Source: Bacillota bacterium (GTDB lineage Bacteria > Bacillota > Clostridia > Oscillospirales > Oscillospiraceae). Taken from it: a stretch of 49,894 nucleotides of DNA. Below the pieces are notes generated by a model. That model did not search any database. It saw only the letters and a list, made by a program, of their open reading frames with translations, and was not told the DNA's origin. The stretch covers positions 1 through 49,894 of the forward strand of contig JAUNCL010000018.1 in NCBI GenBank assembly GCA_030535235.1, given 5' to 3'. Shown here piece after piece: positions 6,650 to 16,858 of the stretch. The stretch's first letter is position 1, and each line of letters begins with the position of its first letter. The position numbers were made by a program, and so were the translations under genes.

Positions 6650-8533
6650 TTATGCCTTGGCGCCGGTTTTCTCGATCATGTCCTTCTTCAGCTCCAGCAT
6701 GTTGATCTTGCCGGTGGAGAAGGAGGGGAAGGCGTCATAGACCACGAAGTGGGCGGGGATCTTGTACTTTGCCAGACGGGGCTCCAGGAAGGCCCGCATC
6801 TCCTCTTCATTGAAATCCGCGCCGTTTTTGAGGAGGAGGGCCGCCCCCACGATCTCGCCGTAAAAGGCATCGGGCAGGCCCAGGACCTTCACGTCGGCAA
6901 TGGCCTCGTGCTCGGAGATGGCGGAGGCGATCTCGTTGGGGATGATGTTCTCGCCGCCCCGGATGATGATCTCCTTCTTCCGGCCCACCAGATGGATGTA
7001 GCCCTCCTCATCCATATAGCCCAGGTCGCCGGTACACAGCCAGCCCTCGTCGTTGAAGTCCTGGCGCTCCAGCTCCAGCTTGTAGTAGCAGACCATCATG
7101 TTAAAGCCCTTCAGCAGGATCTCGCCGGTCTCGGAGCCGTCCCGCTTGCACTCCCGGCCGGTGGCCATGTCCCGGATGGAGACCTGGATGTTGGCCAGGG
7201 GCTTGCCGATGGTGGTGGCCACGTGCTCTAAGGTGTCCTCGTAGTCGCTCTCGGTGGCGATGGCCAGCTCGGTCAGGCCGTAGGCCGCCATGAAGTGGTT
7301 GTTGGGGAAGTGCTTCCGCAGCAGGATCACCTGGGCCTCGGTGGCGGCGGCGCCCCCCAACAGGCTGCACCGGACGGAGGCCACCTTCTCGCTGGTGAAC
7401 TCCTTGCTGTGGACCAGGGCCAGCATCATGGTGGGGACCGAGTGGAGGATGGTGCACTGCTCCCGCTGGATAAGGGCGAGAATGGTCTCCGTCCGCATGT
7501 TTTTGGGGATGTGGATCTCCGCCCCGGCGATAGCGCAGGCAAAGAGACAGCCGGTGAAGCCGAAGATGTGGAAGAGGGGCAGGATTTGGCAGTTCCGGTC
7601 CCGGGCGGTCAGGTGAGTGTTCTCCGCCGTGGCGGCCGCCGCGTTGAGGACGTTGTAGGCCGACAGCAGGACCCCCTTGGGCTTGCCGGTGGTGCCCGAG
7701 CTAAAGATGACCACCGAGGCGTCGTCGGCCTCTGCCTTCTCCTGGAACTGGCCCACCAGGCCCTCGTACTCCCCATAGCGCTTGGAGAAGTCCACCTGGC
7801 TGCTCATGTCGTAGACCCAGCGGATGTGGGAGTTGGGTCCGGCCAGCTCGTCGGCAAAGGCCTCCCGCTGGCTGACGGCGGGCATGTCGCCCATGCAGAA
7901 GTGGGTGATGTCCCCGATCTGGGCCAGCTGGATGATCTCCTTGGCCTTCAGGTCGTAGTTGATGAGCATAGCCACCGCCCCCAGCTTCTGGATGGCGAAG
8001 AAGGTCATGATCCAGTTGGGGGAGTTGGCCCCGCACAGGGCCACATGGCTCCCCTTGTACACCCCCAGCCGCTGGAGGTCCTTGGCGATGATCTGGGCGG
8101 TCTGCTCGATGTCCCGCCAGGTGTAGCGCCGGTCGGCCACCAGGAAGGTGGCGTTGGGGCAGCGGTCCATCTTCTCCTGGAGAAGCTCGTGGAAGGACTG
8201 GTAGCGGTGCCGGGGCTGCTCGGTCTGGGGCAGGCGGGTCATGTCCAGCAGGTGGTCCAGGCCCGCCGACCGAACGGCCTGATAGACCGCCTCGCTGGCA
8301 TGGATGATTTTTACGATCTTCTCCGGCCCCATCCGCTTCCGGATGACCAGAAGCTCCCGCAGGCCGGCGGCGGACACATAGACCACATCCCGGAAGTCAA
8401 AAATCAGCTCCTGGATGGCGTCATAGTGTAACCCCTGGGTCCTCTCGTGAAGAATGGGACAGGTGTGGGGATCGATCCGCCCCTCGATGGTGATGACGCA
8501 CTGGCTCTCGTACTGCTGAATGTGAAGTATCAT
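6650..8533 (-). CDS. STAS-domain / AMP-forming acyl-CoA ligase fusion protein
   Basis: The 627-residue protein joins two domains. Residues 1-100 form a STAS fold (as in anti-sigma-factor antagonists), with VYVSAAGLREL (51-61) at the site of the usual DSxG loop. Residues 110-627 are an ANL-superfamily ligase: adenylate P-loop SSGTTGKPKG (278-287), MAAYGLTE near 425, CTGDLGYMDEEGYIHLVGRKK for the hinge, and catalytic Lys609 in STGKINML. It should activate a carboxylate with ATP and attach CoA; chain-length specificity is not readable. In the STAS part the phosphorylatable Ser of sigma antagonists is Ala55, so a classic phospho-switch looks unlikely. A 5' AAAGGGGG site supports this start. It is monocistronic, with a good promoter at 8588-8616. 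Confidence 0.88.
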   Translation of the reverse strand: MILHIQQYESQCVITIEGRIDPHTCPILHERTQGLHYDAIQELIFDFRDVVYVSAAGLRELLVIRKRMGPEKIVKIIHASEAVYQAVRSAGLDHLLDMTRLPQTEQPRHRYQSFHELLQEKMDRCPNATFLVADRRYTWRDIEQTAQIIAKDLQRLGVYKGSHVALCGANSPNWIMTFFAIQKLGAVAMLINYDLKAKEIIQLAQIGDITHFCMGDMPAVSQREAFADELAGPNSHIRWVYDMSSQVDFSKRYGEYEGLVGQFQEKAEADDASVVIFSSGTTGKPKGVLLSAYNVLNAAAATAENTHLTARDRNCQILPLFHIFGFTGCLFACAIAGAEIHIPKNMRTETILALIQREQCTILHSVPTMMLALVHSKEFTSEKVASVRCSLLGGAAATEAQVILLRKHFPNNHFMAAYGLTELAIATESDYEDTLEHVATTIGKPLANIQVSIRDMATGRECKRDGSETGEILLKGFNMMVCYYKLELERQDFNDEGWLCTGDLGYMDEEGYIHLVGRKKEIIIRGGENIIPNEIASAISEHEAIADVKVLGLPDAFYGEIVGAALLLKNGADFNEEEMRAFLEPRLAKYKIPAHFVVYDAFPSFSTGKINMLELKKDMIEKTGAKA

Positions 8534-8587
8534 GGTTTGCCCCCTTTATGTACAGAAGTTTCTTTAATGTTTTATCTTACGAACAAT

Positions 8588-8616
8588 ATGATACAATGTG
8601 AATAGAAAATTGTAAA
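8588..8616 (-). promoter_or_regulatory. promoter for the STAS-acyl-CoA ligase gene
   Basis: Read on the - strand: TTTACA (8616-8611), a 17-base spacer, TATCAT (8593-8588). It lies 54 bases before the start codon. Confidence 0.7.
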
Positions 8617-8631
8617 GACACTTGTTCGCCC

Positions 8632-8669
8632 GGAAAGAAGAAAATCCCTCTTCTTTCCCCCGCTTTTTT
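8632..8669 (+). terminator. + strand terminator-like hairpin without an evident gene
   Basis: GGAAAGAAGA (8632-8641) pairs with TCTTCTTTCC (8649-8658), then CCCGC and six T. No + strand gene precedes it, so it may end an undescribed short transcript or be incidental. Confidence 0.45.
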
Positions 8670-8692
8670 GGTGCTTTTCTAACCTTTCCATC

Positions 8693-8724
8693 AAAAAAAG
8701 ACGCGCCGCAGCGCGTCTTTTTTT
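8693..8724 (-). terminator. terminator after the TauE/SafE permease gene
   Basis: GACGCGC (8700-8706) pairs with GCGCGTC (8711-8717), with A7 on the left and T7 on the right, so it can work in both directions. On the - strand it follows the permease stop at 8771. Confidence 0.85.
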
Positions 8725-8770
8725 GTCTGTTGAAATAGTTTCGTAAGATTGCAATTTGCAGGAACCGTCC

Positions 8771-9532
8771 TCAAATCAGTTGGGTCAGGACCTTGATGAA
8801 AAAGATGGTCAGCACCGCCAGGATGACGGGCTTAACAAACTTCACGCCGCCCCGGATGAAGAAGCGGGTACCCAAATAGTTGCCCAGAATGCCGAAGCAG
8901 CCGGCCACCAGCCCCAGGGGGAGCAGGACCTTGCCCCCCAGGAGGAAGACCGCCAGGGCGGAGAGGTTGGTGGTCAGGTTGATGGCCTTGGTGACGCCGT
9001 TGGCCTGAGTCAGGGGCATCCGGGCCGGGCCGGTGAGGGCCAGCAGCAGGAAGGTCCCGGTGCCGGGGCCGTAAAAGCCGTCGTAGCCCCCGATGAGCAG
9101 GGCGGCCAGGGCGCTGATGAGCAGGGTTTTCCGGGGGGCGCAGGGAGGCCGTTCTCCCTGGCCCAGGGATTTTCCACGGAGGACATAGACTGCCACCAGG
9201 GGGAGGATCCCCAGCATCAGCAGGGTAAAAATTTCCGCGTCGATCCGCAGGGCCAGCTTGGCCCCCAGGGAGGAGCCGACGAAAGCGAAGACCACGCAGA
9301 GGGCGGCCTGCCGCCAGGGGATGAACCCCTTCCGGGCAAAGCGCACGGTGGTGAGGGTGGTCCCCATGGCCGAGCTGAGCTTGTTGGTGGCGATGGCGTT
9401 GTGGGGCGGGATCCCGGCGATCAGGTAGGCGGGCAGAGAAATCAACCCTCCTCCCCCTGCCACCGCGTCCACAAACCCGCCCAGAAAGACCAGCGGGCAC
9501 ACGATCACAAAGGGAAGGAGGGGCAGTGTCAT
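8771..9532 (-). CDS. TauE/SafE (TSUP) family membrane permease
   Basis: This 253-residue polytopic protein has about eight hydrophobic helices. Members of the TSUP family export or import small sulfur-containing anions such as sulfite, sulfoacetate or thiosulfate. The N-terminal FLGGFVDAVAGGGGLISLP (16-34) followed by an ATNKLSSAMGT segment (48-58), and the repeat-like GGYDGFYGPGTGTFL with QANGVTKAINLTTN in the second half, are the duplicated hallmark of the family. The substrate cannot be deduced. The gene begins 13 bases after the rpoD stop on the same strand, so it may be read through from the dgt-dnaG-rpoD transcript, and it ends at the terminator at 8693-8724. Confidence 0.88.
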   Translation of the reverse strand: MTLPLLPFVIVCPLVFLGGFVDAVAGGGGLISLPAYLIAGIPPHNAIATNKLSSAMGTTLTTVRFARKGFIPWRQAALCVVFAFVGSSLGAKLALRIDAEIFTLLMLGILPLVAVYVLRGKSLGQGERPPCAPRKTLLISALAALLIGGYDGFYGPGTGTFLLLALTGPARMPLTQANGVTKAINLTTNLSALAVFLLGGKVLLPLGLVAGCFGILGNYLGTRFFIRGGVKFVKPVILAVLTIFFIKVLTQLI

Positions 9533-9545
9533 ACTCGGTTCTCTC

Positions 9546-10853
<1,308 letters not shown>

Positions 10854-10865
10854 GGCATCCATCTC

Positions 10866-12605
10866 CTATATGGTTTTCTTTTGCAGTAAACGATCGCGCA
10901 CAGCCAGAAGGTCCGAGTCCTCCCGGAGGTCCTTCCACTGGGCGCCCTCTAAAATGGCCCGATAATCGGCCATGGCTTTTTTTCCGTTTTCCAGGGACTC
11001 CGGCTCGGCCATGAGTCTGGTCAGAAGCTCCACCTCTTCCCGGCTCAGCTCGCCCTCCAGCATTCCCACCTGCAGGGGCTGGCCCTCCAGGAGCCGCCGC
11101 CGCAGGACCTCATAGATCCTCCCCAGGTGCGGGGAGGTAAACTGCCCGGGCTCCAGGCCCTGGACCTCTTTCCACAACGAGCTGTCCAGCATCAGCAGAC
11201 GGAGGATGCCCTCCTCTGCCCGGGCGGCCCGTGGGTTTTCATAGCGCATGTCCCGGGCCTTTGGCTGCACCTGCATCACAGGGGTCATGGCCTTGCGGGA
11301 CTCCTTTTTCCTGGCGGTGCGCATCCGCTGGTTTCTCGACTGCCTGGTCTCCCGGAGGAGGGCGTCCTTCCCGATGCCGGTGAGCTCGGCGATCTGCCCG
11401 GCGTAGATCTCCTGCTCCACCGGGCTGTTCAGCTTGGCCAGCAGCTCCGACGCCTCTTTGGCGAAGGCCACCTTCTGGTCCAGGTCCTTCAGGTCGTACT
11501 TATTTTGGAGCTGCCCCAAGCTGTACTCCACATGGTTCTCCGACTGGTCCAGCAGCCGGGCAAAGGCATCCGGGCCGTATTTGCGAAGAAACTCGTCGGG
11601 GTCCTTGGCCCCGCTGACCCGCAGGACCCGGACCTTCAGGCCGGTTTTCTCCAGCATGGGGATGGCCCGGTTGGCGGCCTGGACCCCGGCGTTGTCGGCG
11701 TCGTAGCAGATGACCACTTCCTTGGTGAACCGGGACAGGAGCTTGGCGTGGTCGGCGGTGAGGGAGGTGCCCAGGCTGGCCACGGCGCAGTCGAACCCCG
11801 CCTGATAGAGAGAGATGGTGTCCATGTACCCCTCGGTGAGGACGATGCGGCCCAGCTTGGTGGTCTTGGCCAGGTTCAGGGCAAAGAGGTTGCGGCTCTT
11901 GTTGAACACCGGGGTGTCCGGGGAGTTCAGGTATTTGGGGGTGCCGTCCCCCAGGACCCGGCCACCGAAGCCGATGACCTCTCCCCGCAGGTCTATGATG
12001 GGGAACATCACCCGGTTGCGGAACCGGTCATACACCCCGCCCTTCTTGCCGCTGACGGCCAGACCGGCCTCCAGCAGCTCCCCCTTCGTAAACCCCTTGG
12101 CGGTCATGGCCTTGGTGAGACTGTCCCAGCTCTCCGGGGCGAACCCCAAACCGAAGCGGGTCATGATGCCCTTGGACAGCCCCCGGCCCCGGAGGTATTC
12201 CAGGCCCTCCCGGCCCGCCGGGGCGTGGAGCTGGCTGTGGAAGTACCGGGCGGCCTCCTTGTTCAGCGCCAGCAGGCGGGCCCGGCGGCGGCGGCCGGAG
12301 TCGTCCAGGTTCCCCTCGGGAAACTCCATCCCCGCCCGCTTGGCCAGCATCCGCAGGGCATCCGGATAGGGCAGGTTTTCCAGCTCCATGACAAAGGAGA
12401 CCACCCCGCCCCCCTTGCCGCAGCCGAAGCAGTGGTAGAGCTGCCGGTCGGGCAGCACATGGAAGGAGGCAGTCTTCTCCCCGTGGAAAGGACACAGCCC
12501 CCAGTAGCTCCCCCCCTTGGGGGAGAGGCTCACATAGTCCGAAACCACATCCACGATGTCGCTCCGGGCCACCAGCTCGTCGATGAACTCAGATGGGATG
12601 GCCAT
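10866..12605 (-). CDS. dnaG: DNA primase DnaG
   Basis: DnaG makes RNA primers for lagging-strand synthesis at the replication fork. The 579-residue protein has the N-terminal CHC2 zinc finger (Cys38, His41, Cys59, Cys62), the RNA polymerase core, and a Toprim domain recognisable by VLTEGYMDTISL and later YDADNAG. The C-terminal third is the variable helicase-interaction region. The length is normal for the family. It sits between dgt and rpoD on the same strand, the standard macromolecular-synthesis arrangement in Firmicutes, so priming and sigma-A supply are co-transcribed. Confidence 0.97.
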   Translation of the reverse strand: MAIPSEFIDELVARSDIVDVVSDYVSLSPKGGSYWGLCPFHGEKTASFHVLPDRQLYHCFGCGKGGGVVSFVMELENLPYPDALRMLAKRAGMEFPEGNLDDSGRRRRARLLALNKEAARYFHSQLHAPAGREGLEYLRGRGLSKGIMTRFGLGFAPESWDSLTKAMTAKGFTKGELLEAGLAVSGKKGGVYDRFRNRVMFPIIDLRGEVIGFGGRVLGDGTPKYLNSPDTPVFNKSRNLFALNLAKTTKLGRIVLTEGYMDTISLYQAGFDCAVASLGTSLTADHAKLLSRFTKEVVICYDADNAGVQAANRAIPMLEKTGLKVRVLRVSGAKDPDEFLRKYGPDAFARLLDQSENHVEYSLGQLQNKYDLKDLDQKVAFAKEASELLAKLNSPVEQEIYAGQIAELTGIGKDALLRETRQSRNQRMRTARKKESRKAMTPVMQVQPKARDMRYENPRAARAEEGILRLLMLDSSLWKEVQGLEPGQFTSPHLGRIYEVLRRRLLEGQPLQVGMLEGELSREEVELLTRLMAEPESLENGKKAMADYRAILEGAQWKDLREDSDLLAVRDRLLQKKTI

Positions 12606-12638
12606 GTCCTCTCCCTCCTTTCCGGGGTGGTTTTGAAA

Positions 12639-13649
12639 TCATTTTACCGACCAGGCCATGGGGACGTAGGCCTCGCAGTATTTTTCCACGGCGTACTTGT
12701 CGGTCATACCGGCGATGTAGTCGCAGACGGCCCGGTCCACTCCCTCCCGCATGCGGATATCCTGATAATCCGGAGGGAGCTTGTCCGGGTCCTTTTGATA
12801 GTACTCAAAGAGCCGGGCGATCATGTCCTGGGCTTTGGACTCCTCGCCCTTGGCGATGGGGTTGTGGTACACGGCCTCGAACATGAAGGCCCGCAGGCGG
12901 GCCATGGCGCTGCCGCAGGCCTCGGACTGGCAGATCTTGTCCTTCCCCTGGCTGGCCCGGATCACGTCTCCCACCAGGGTGTTGATCCGCCCGCTGTGGT
13001 CGAAGCCCAGCACCTGGGAGATATCCAGGGGGATGTCCAGGGGGTAGATGATCCCCCCGCGCATGGCGTCGTCGATGTCGTGGTTGATGTAGGCGATCTT
13101 GTCGGACAGCCGGACCACCTGACCCTCCAGGGTCTCGGCTCGGTCCGGCCCGGTGTGGCACAGAATGCCCCGGCGGACCTCATAGCAGAGGTTCAGGCCG
13201 TCGCCGCCGTTTTCCAGCCGGTCCACCACCCGCAGGGACTGCTCGTTGTGACGGAAGCCCCCGGACAGGATCTCGTTCAGCACCCGCTCCCCGGCGTGGC
13301 CGAAGGGGGTGTGGCCCAGGTCATGGCCCAGGGCGATGGCCTCGGTCAGGTCCTCGTTGAGCCGCAGGCCCCGGGCAATGGTCCGGGCGATGCGGGCCAC
13401 CTCCAGGGTGTGGGTCATGCGGGTGCGGTAGTGGTCTCCCTCCGGCTGGAGAAAGACCTGGGTCTTGTGCATGAGCCGGCGGAAGGATTTGGAGTGGACG
13501 ATCCGGTCAATGTCCCGCTGGTAGCAGGTGCGGATGGCGCAGGGGGGAATCGGCCGCAGGCGGCCTTTGGTCGCCGTGGCCAGGGCGGCATAGGGCGACA
13601 GGGTCTGCTGTTCCAGTTCTTCCGTGCTCTCTCGCAGGGTCATGGCCAT
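12639..13649 (-). CDS. dgt: dGTP triphosphohydrolase-family protein (HD domain)
   Basis: The 336-residue HD-domain protein is predicted to hydrolyse deoxynucleoside triphosphates, typically dGTP, to the nucleoside and tripolyphosphate. The metal site is visible as RMTHTLEVARIA (first His), GHDLGHTPFGHAGE (the HD pair and following His), and LSDKIAYINHDIDDA (second Asp region). The length matches the shorter Gram-positive subfamily rather than E. coli Dgt. It is first in the dgt-dnaG-rpoD transcript; 33 bases separate it from dnaG. Upstream 13650-13741 is A/T-rich, and although a promoter is likely there, I cannot name convincing boxes. Substrate preference within this subfamily can be broader than dGTP. 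Confidence 0.92.
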   Translation of the reverse strand: MAMTLRESTEELEQQTLSPYAALATATKGRLRPIPPCAIRTCYQRDIDRIVHSKSFRRLMHKTQVFLQPEGDHYRTRMTHTLEVARIARTIARGLRLNEDLTEAIALGHDLGHTPFGHAGERVLNEILSGGFRHNEQSLRVVDRLENGGDGLNLCYEVRRGILCHTGPDRAETLEGQVVRLSDKIAYINHDIDDAMRGGIIYPLDIPLDISQVLGFDHSGRINTLVGDVIRASQGKDKICQSEACGSAMARLRAFMFEAVYHNPIAKGEESKAQDMIARLFEYYQKDPDKLPPDYQDIRMREGVDRAVCDYIAGMTDKYAVEKYCEAYVPMAWSVK

Positions 13650-13741
13650 CCCTCCCCTCTTCCCAAAAAGGGAAAACTTCTCGGTTTCTATTGCTATATA
13701 CGAAAAACAGTTCTAAATTCCTGCTGAAACAAAAAAATATT

Positions 13742-14377
13742 TTATTTTTCCACCGGAGCCGCCCGGAAGACCTCCCCCAGCTTTTCCGCCGCGATCTGAC
13801 CGGCGGTGAGCTCGGTGACCCGGGCCTCGTAGGCCGCCCAGTTCTCCGCCGGGAGGAGGGCATGGATGCGCACGTCGGCTCCATACTCGATCTCCCCCAA
13901 AATGCCCTGGACTGCGGCCACCTCTAGCTTCATCCGCTCGAAGAGGCTGTAGGGGCAGTTTACCGCCGTCTCGGCCCACTGGCGGACCACGGAGACCCCG
14001 GCTTCCTCCAGGGTGTCCTTGGCGGACTTGGTATAGGCCCGGACCAGGCCGCCGGTGCCCAGGAGGATGCCGCCGAAGTAGCGGGTGACCACGCAGCAGA
14101 CGTTCTCCACGCCCTCCCGCTTAAAGACCTCCAGCATGGGCTGGCCGGCGGTACCCTGGGGCTCGCCGTCGTCGGAGTAGCGGGTGACGTTCCCCTCCCG
14201 GAGGATGTAGCACCAGCAGTTGTGCCGGGCGTCGTAGTATTTGGATTTCATTTCCGCGATCTTCTCCCGGGCCTCCTCCTCGGTCTCCACCCGCCAGACA
14301 TGGCCGATGAACCGGGAGCGCTTTTCGGTGAACTCGGTCTCGCAGAAGTCCCGTCCGGGAACATAATACTCTGCCAT
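13742..14377 (-). CDS. yigZ: YigZ/IMPACT family protein
   Basis: This 211-residue member of the UPF0029/IMPACT family has the N-terminal signature EKRSRFIGHVWRV (about 18-30) and DDGEPQGTAGQPML (about 69-82), followed by VVTRYFGGILLGTGGLVRAY. The C-terminal 70 residues are a DUF1949-type alpha-beta domain. The eukaryotic relative modulates Gcn2 through ribosome-linked regulation; the bacterial role is not established. A GAGGAGG site precedes the ATG. The 168 bases upstream (14378-14545) hold only a weak hairpin after hflX (TCCGC-CGA-GCGGA, 14493-14505) and no gene I would support. Confidence 0.9.
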   Translation of the reverse strand: MAEYYVPGRDFCETEFTEKRSRFIGHVWRVETEEEAREKIAEMKSKYYDARHNCWCYILREGNVTRYSDDGEPQGTAGQPMLEVFKREGVENVCCVVTRYFGGILLGTGGLVRAYTKSAKDTLEEAGVSVVRQWAETAVNCPYSLFERMKLEVAAVQGILGEIEYGADVRIHALLPAENWAAYEARVTELTAGQIAAEKLGEVFRAAPVEK

Positions 14378-14545
14378 AGATTGGCCTCCTCTATCTTTAT
14401 CCAGTCTTCGTTACCGGGCAAAAAACGATAGACTACAGCAATGGTTGGAAGCGAAATTAAAGTTCTTTTTGGTGACTTTTCACTCATTGAAATCCGCTCG
14501 GCGGAGATAAATGTTTAGTGGACTACGGCCTCTTTCAAGAAAAAG

Positions 14546-15850
<1,305 letters not shown>

Positions 15851-15872
15851 AGAAACCTCCAAACAGGTATTT

Positions 15873-16373
15873 TTAAGCCTTCACCAAAACCTTGGTGATC
15901 TCTGCGATATACATGCGGTGGTAGTCATGCTTCTGATAGTGCTGCAAAGCGGTCTCGTCCATGTGGGCGGGGTCCAGGTCGTTCCAGTAGAGCTTCCGGC
16001 ACACCAGGACCAGGTTGGCCTCCCGGATATAGGGGGCGGTCTCCCCTGCCATGTCCACGTGGAAGCCGCAGTGGGCGAACTTATCCTCCTCCCGGCCGCT
16101 GACCCGGCCGCAGTAGGCCAAGGCCTTCCGCCACTCCTCCCCGAAGAAGGAGAGGGTGAATTCCGGAAATTCCTCCAGGAATTCAAAGGTATACCGCTGG
16201 GGGCGCACATAGATGGTGGCCACGTTTTTGTGCCACAGGACCCCCAGGCCGCCCCAGCTGGCGGTCATGGTGTTGCAGCGGTCCCGGGTCCCGGCGGTGA
16301 TGAGGGTCCACCGGTCGTCAAAGAGAGAAAAGACATTCTCTGTAAGCTGTTTGGGCTGAAGTTCCTGAAACAT
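15873..16373 (-). CDS. Flavin reductase-like FMN-binding protein
   Basis: The 166-residue single-domain protein belongs to the flavin reductase-like split-barrel family. MTASWGGLGVLW (36-47) followed by VATIYVRPQRYT is the usual FMN-phosphate and isoalloxazine-contact region, and FTLSFFGEEWRKAL with YCGRVSGREEDKF matches related clostridial proteins. It should bind FMN and may transfer electrons to a partner, but the partner is not identifiable from context. A GGAGGAG site precedes the ATG. No clear -35/-10 pair is visible between it and the rpmE terminator, although TAGAAT occurs 25 bases upstream of the start. Confidence 0.82.
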   Translation of the reverse strand: MFQELQPKQLTENVFSLFDDRWTLITAGTRDRCNTMTASWGGLGVLWHKNVATIYVRPQRYTFEFLEEFPEFTLSFFGEEWRKALAYCGRVSGREEDKFAHCGFHVDMAGETAPYIREANLVLVCRKLYWNDLDPAHMDETALQHYQKHDYHRMYIAEITKVLVKA

Positions 16374-16492
16374 GGTTCTCCTCCTTTTTCTCTCATTCTA
16401 TGCGGATGGAGCCTGGGAAACCCTGCTGAGCAAGGGAAGACCCACGGCCTTTTTTCAAAGGACCCGGAGCCTTCCCTATCGTTCCCCTTGTA

Positions 16493-16525
16493 CACGGAAA
16501 AACCCGTGCCGAGAGCGGCACGGGT
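16493..16525 (-). terminator. terminator after rpmE
   Basis: ACCCGTGCCG (16502-16511) pairs with CGGCACGGGT (16516-16525) around AGAG, with a TTTT run on the - strand just beyond (A-run at 16498-16502). Confidence 0.85.
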
Positions 16526-16541
16526 CCGAAGCCAGAAATTA

Positions 16542-16745
16542 TCAGTTTTCCAAACCGAACTTCTTGTTGAAGCGGCTGACGCGACCGCCAGTATCCACCA
16601 TCTTCTGCTTACCGGTGAAGAAGGGGTGACACTTAGAGCAAACTTCTACGCGGATATCGCCCTTGGTAGATCTTGTCTCGATAACGTTACCGCAAGCACA
16701 ACGGATCGTAGCCTGCTCGTACTTGGGATGGATGCCTTCCTTCAT
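16542..16745 (-). CDS. rpmE: 50S ribosomal protein L31
   Basis: The 67-residue L31 is of the zinc-binding type, with cysteine ligands Cys16 and Cys18 (CAC) and Cys36 and Cys39 (CSKC). In Firmicutes this form is replaced by a cysteine-free paralogue under zinc limitation; no paralogue or Zur box is evident here. It is monocistronic, with a near-consensus promoter at 16801-16829 and a strong terminator. The 5' leader contains a small GCGTT-TTGAG-AACGC hairpin and a GAGGTG ribosome site. Confidence 0.97.
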   Translation of the reverse strand: MKEGIHPKYEQATIRCACGNVIETRSTKGDIRVEVCSKCHPFFTGKQKMVDTGGRVSRFNKKFGLEN

Positions 16746-16800
16746 GAGTGTTCACCTCTTTCTGCATATCAAAAATACGCGTTCTCAAAACGCATGTCAT

Positions 16801-16829
16801 ATAATAACACTTTTATCCTGAAATTGCAA
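16801..16829 (-). promoter_or_regulatory. strong promoter for rpmE
   Basis: Read on the - strand: TTGCAA (16829-16824), a 17-base spacer, TATTAT (16806-16801). It lies between the addA stop and rpmE, so rpmE is transcribed independently. Confidence 0.85.
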
Positions 16830-16858
16830 CTCTTTTTTTCGGAAATATTTCGATTTTT

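Noticed and set aside
7295-8431. 378-codon open frame on the + strand
   Set aside because: It is antisense to the STAS-acyl-CoA ligase; composition is Gly/Asp/Val-biased and no family is recognisable.
8572-8754. 60-codon open frame on the - strand
   Set aside because: It spans the terminator of the permease gene and the ligase promoter; its translation includes the hairpin and A/T-rich promoter bases.
11127-13727. 866-codon open frame on the + strand
   Set aside because: It runs antisense to dnaG and dgt, which have clear catalytic motifs. Long empty frames opposite genes are expected in G+C-rich DNA; its product is low-complexity Gly/Leu/Val-rich and has no ribosome site.
14248-14487. 79-codon frame upstream of and overlapping yigZ
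   Set aside because: It has only a weak start and half of it is the shifted frame of yigZ; the C-terminal part is Arg/Pro/Ser-rich, typical of a shadow.
15851-15862. TTG start for hflX, four codons earlier
   Set aside because: The codon overlaps the GGAGG that serves the ATG at 15850.
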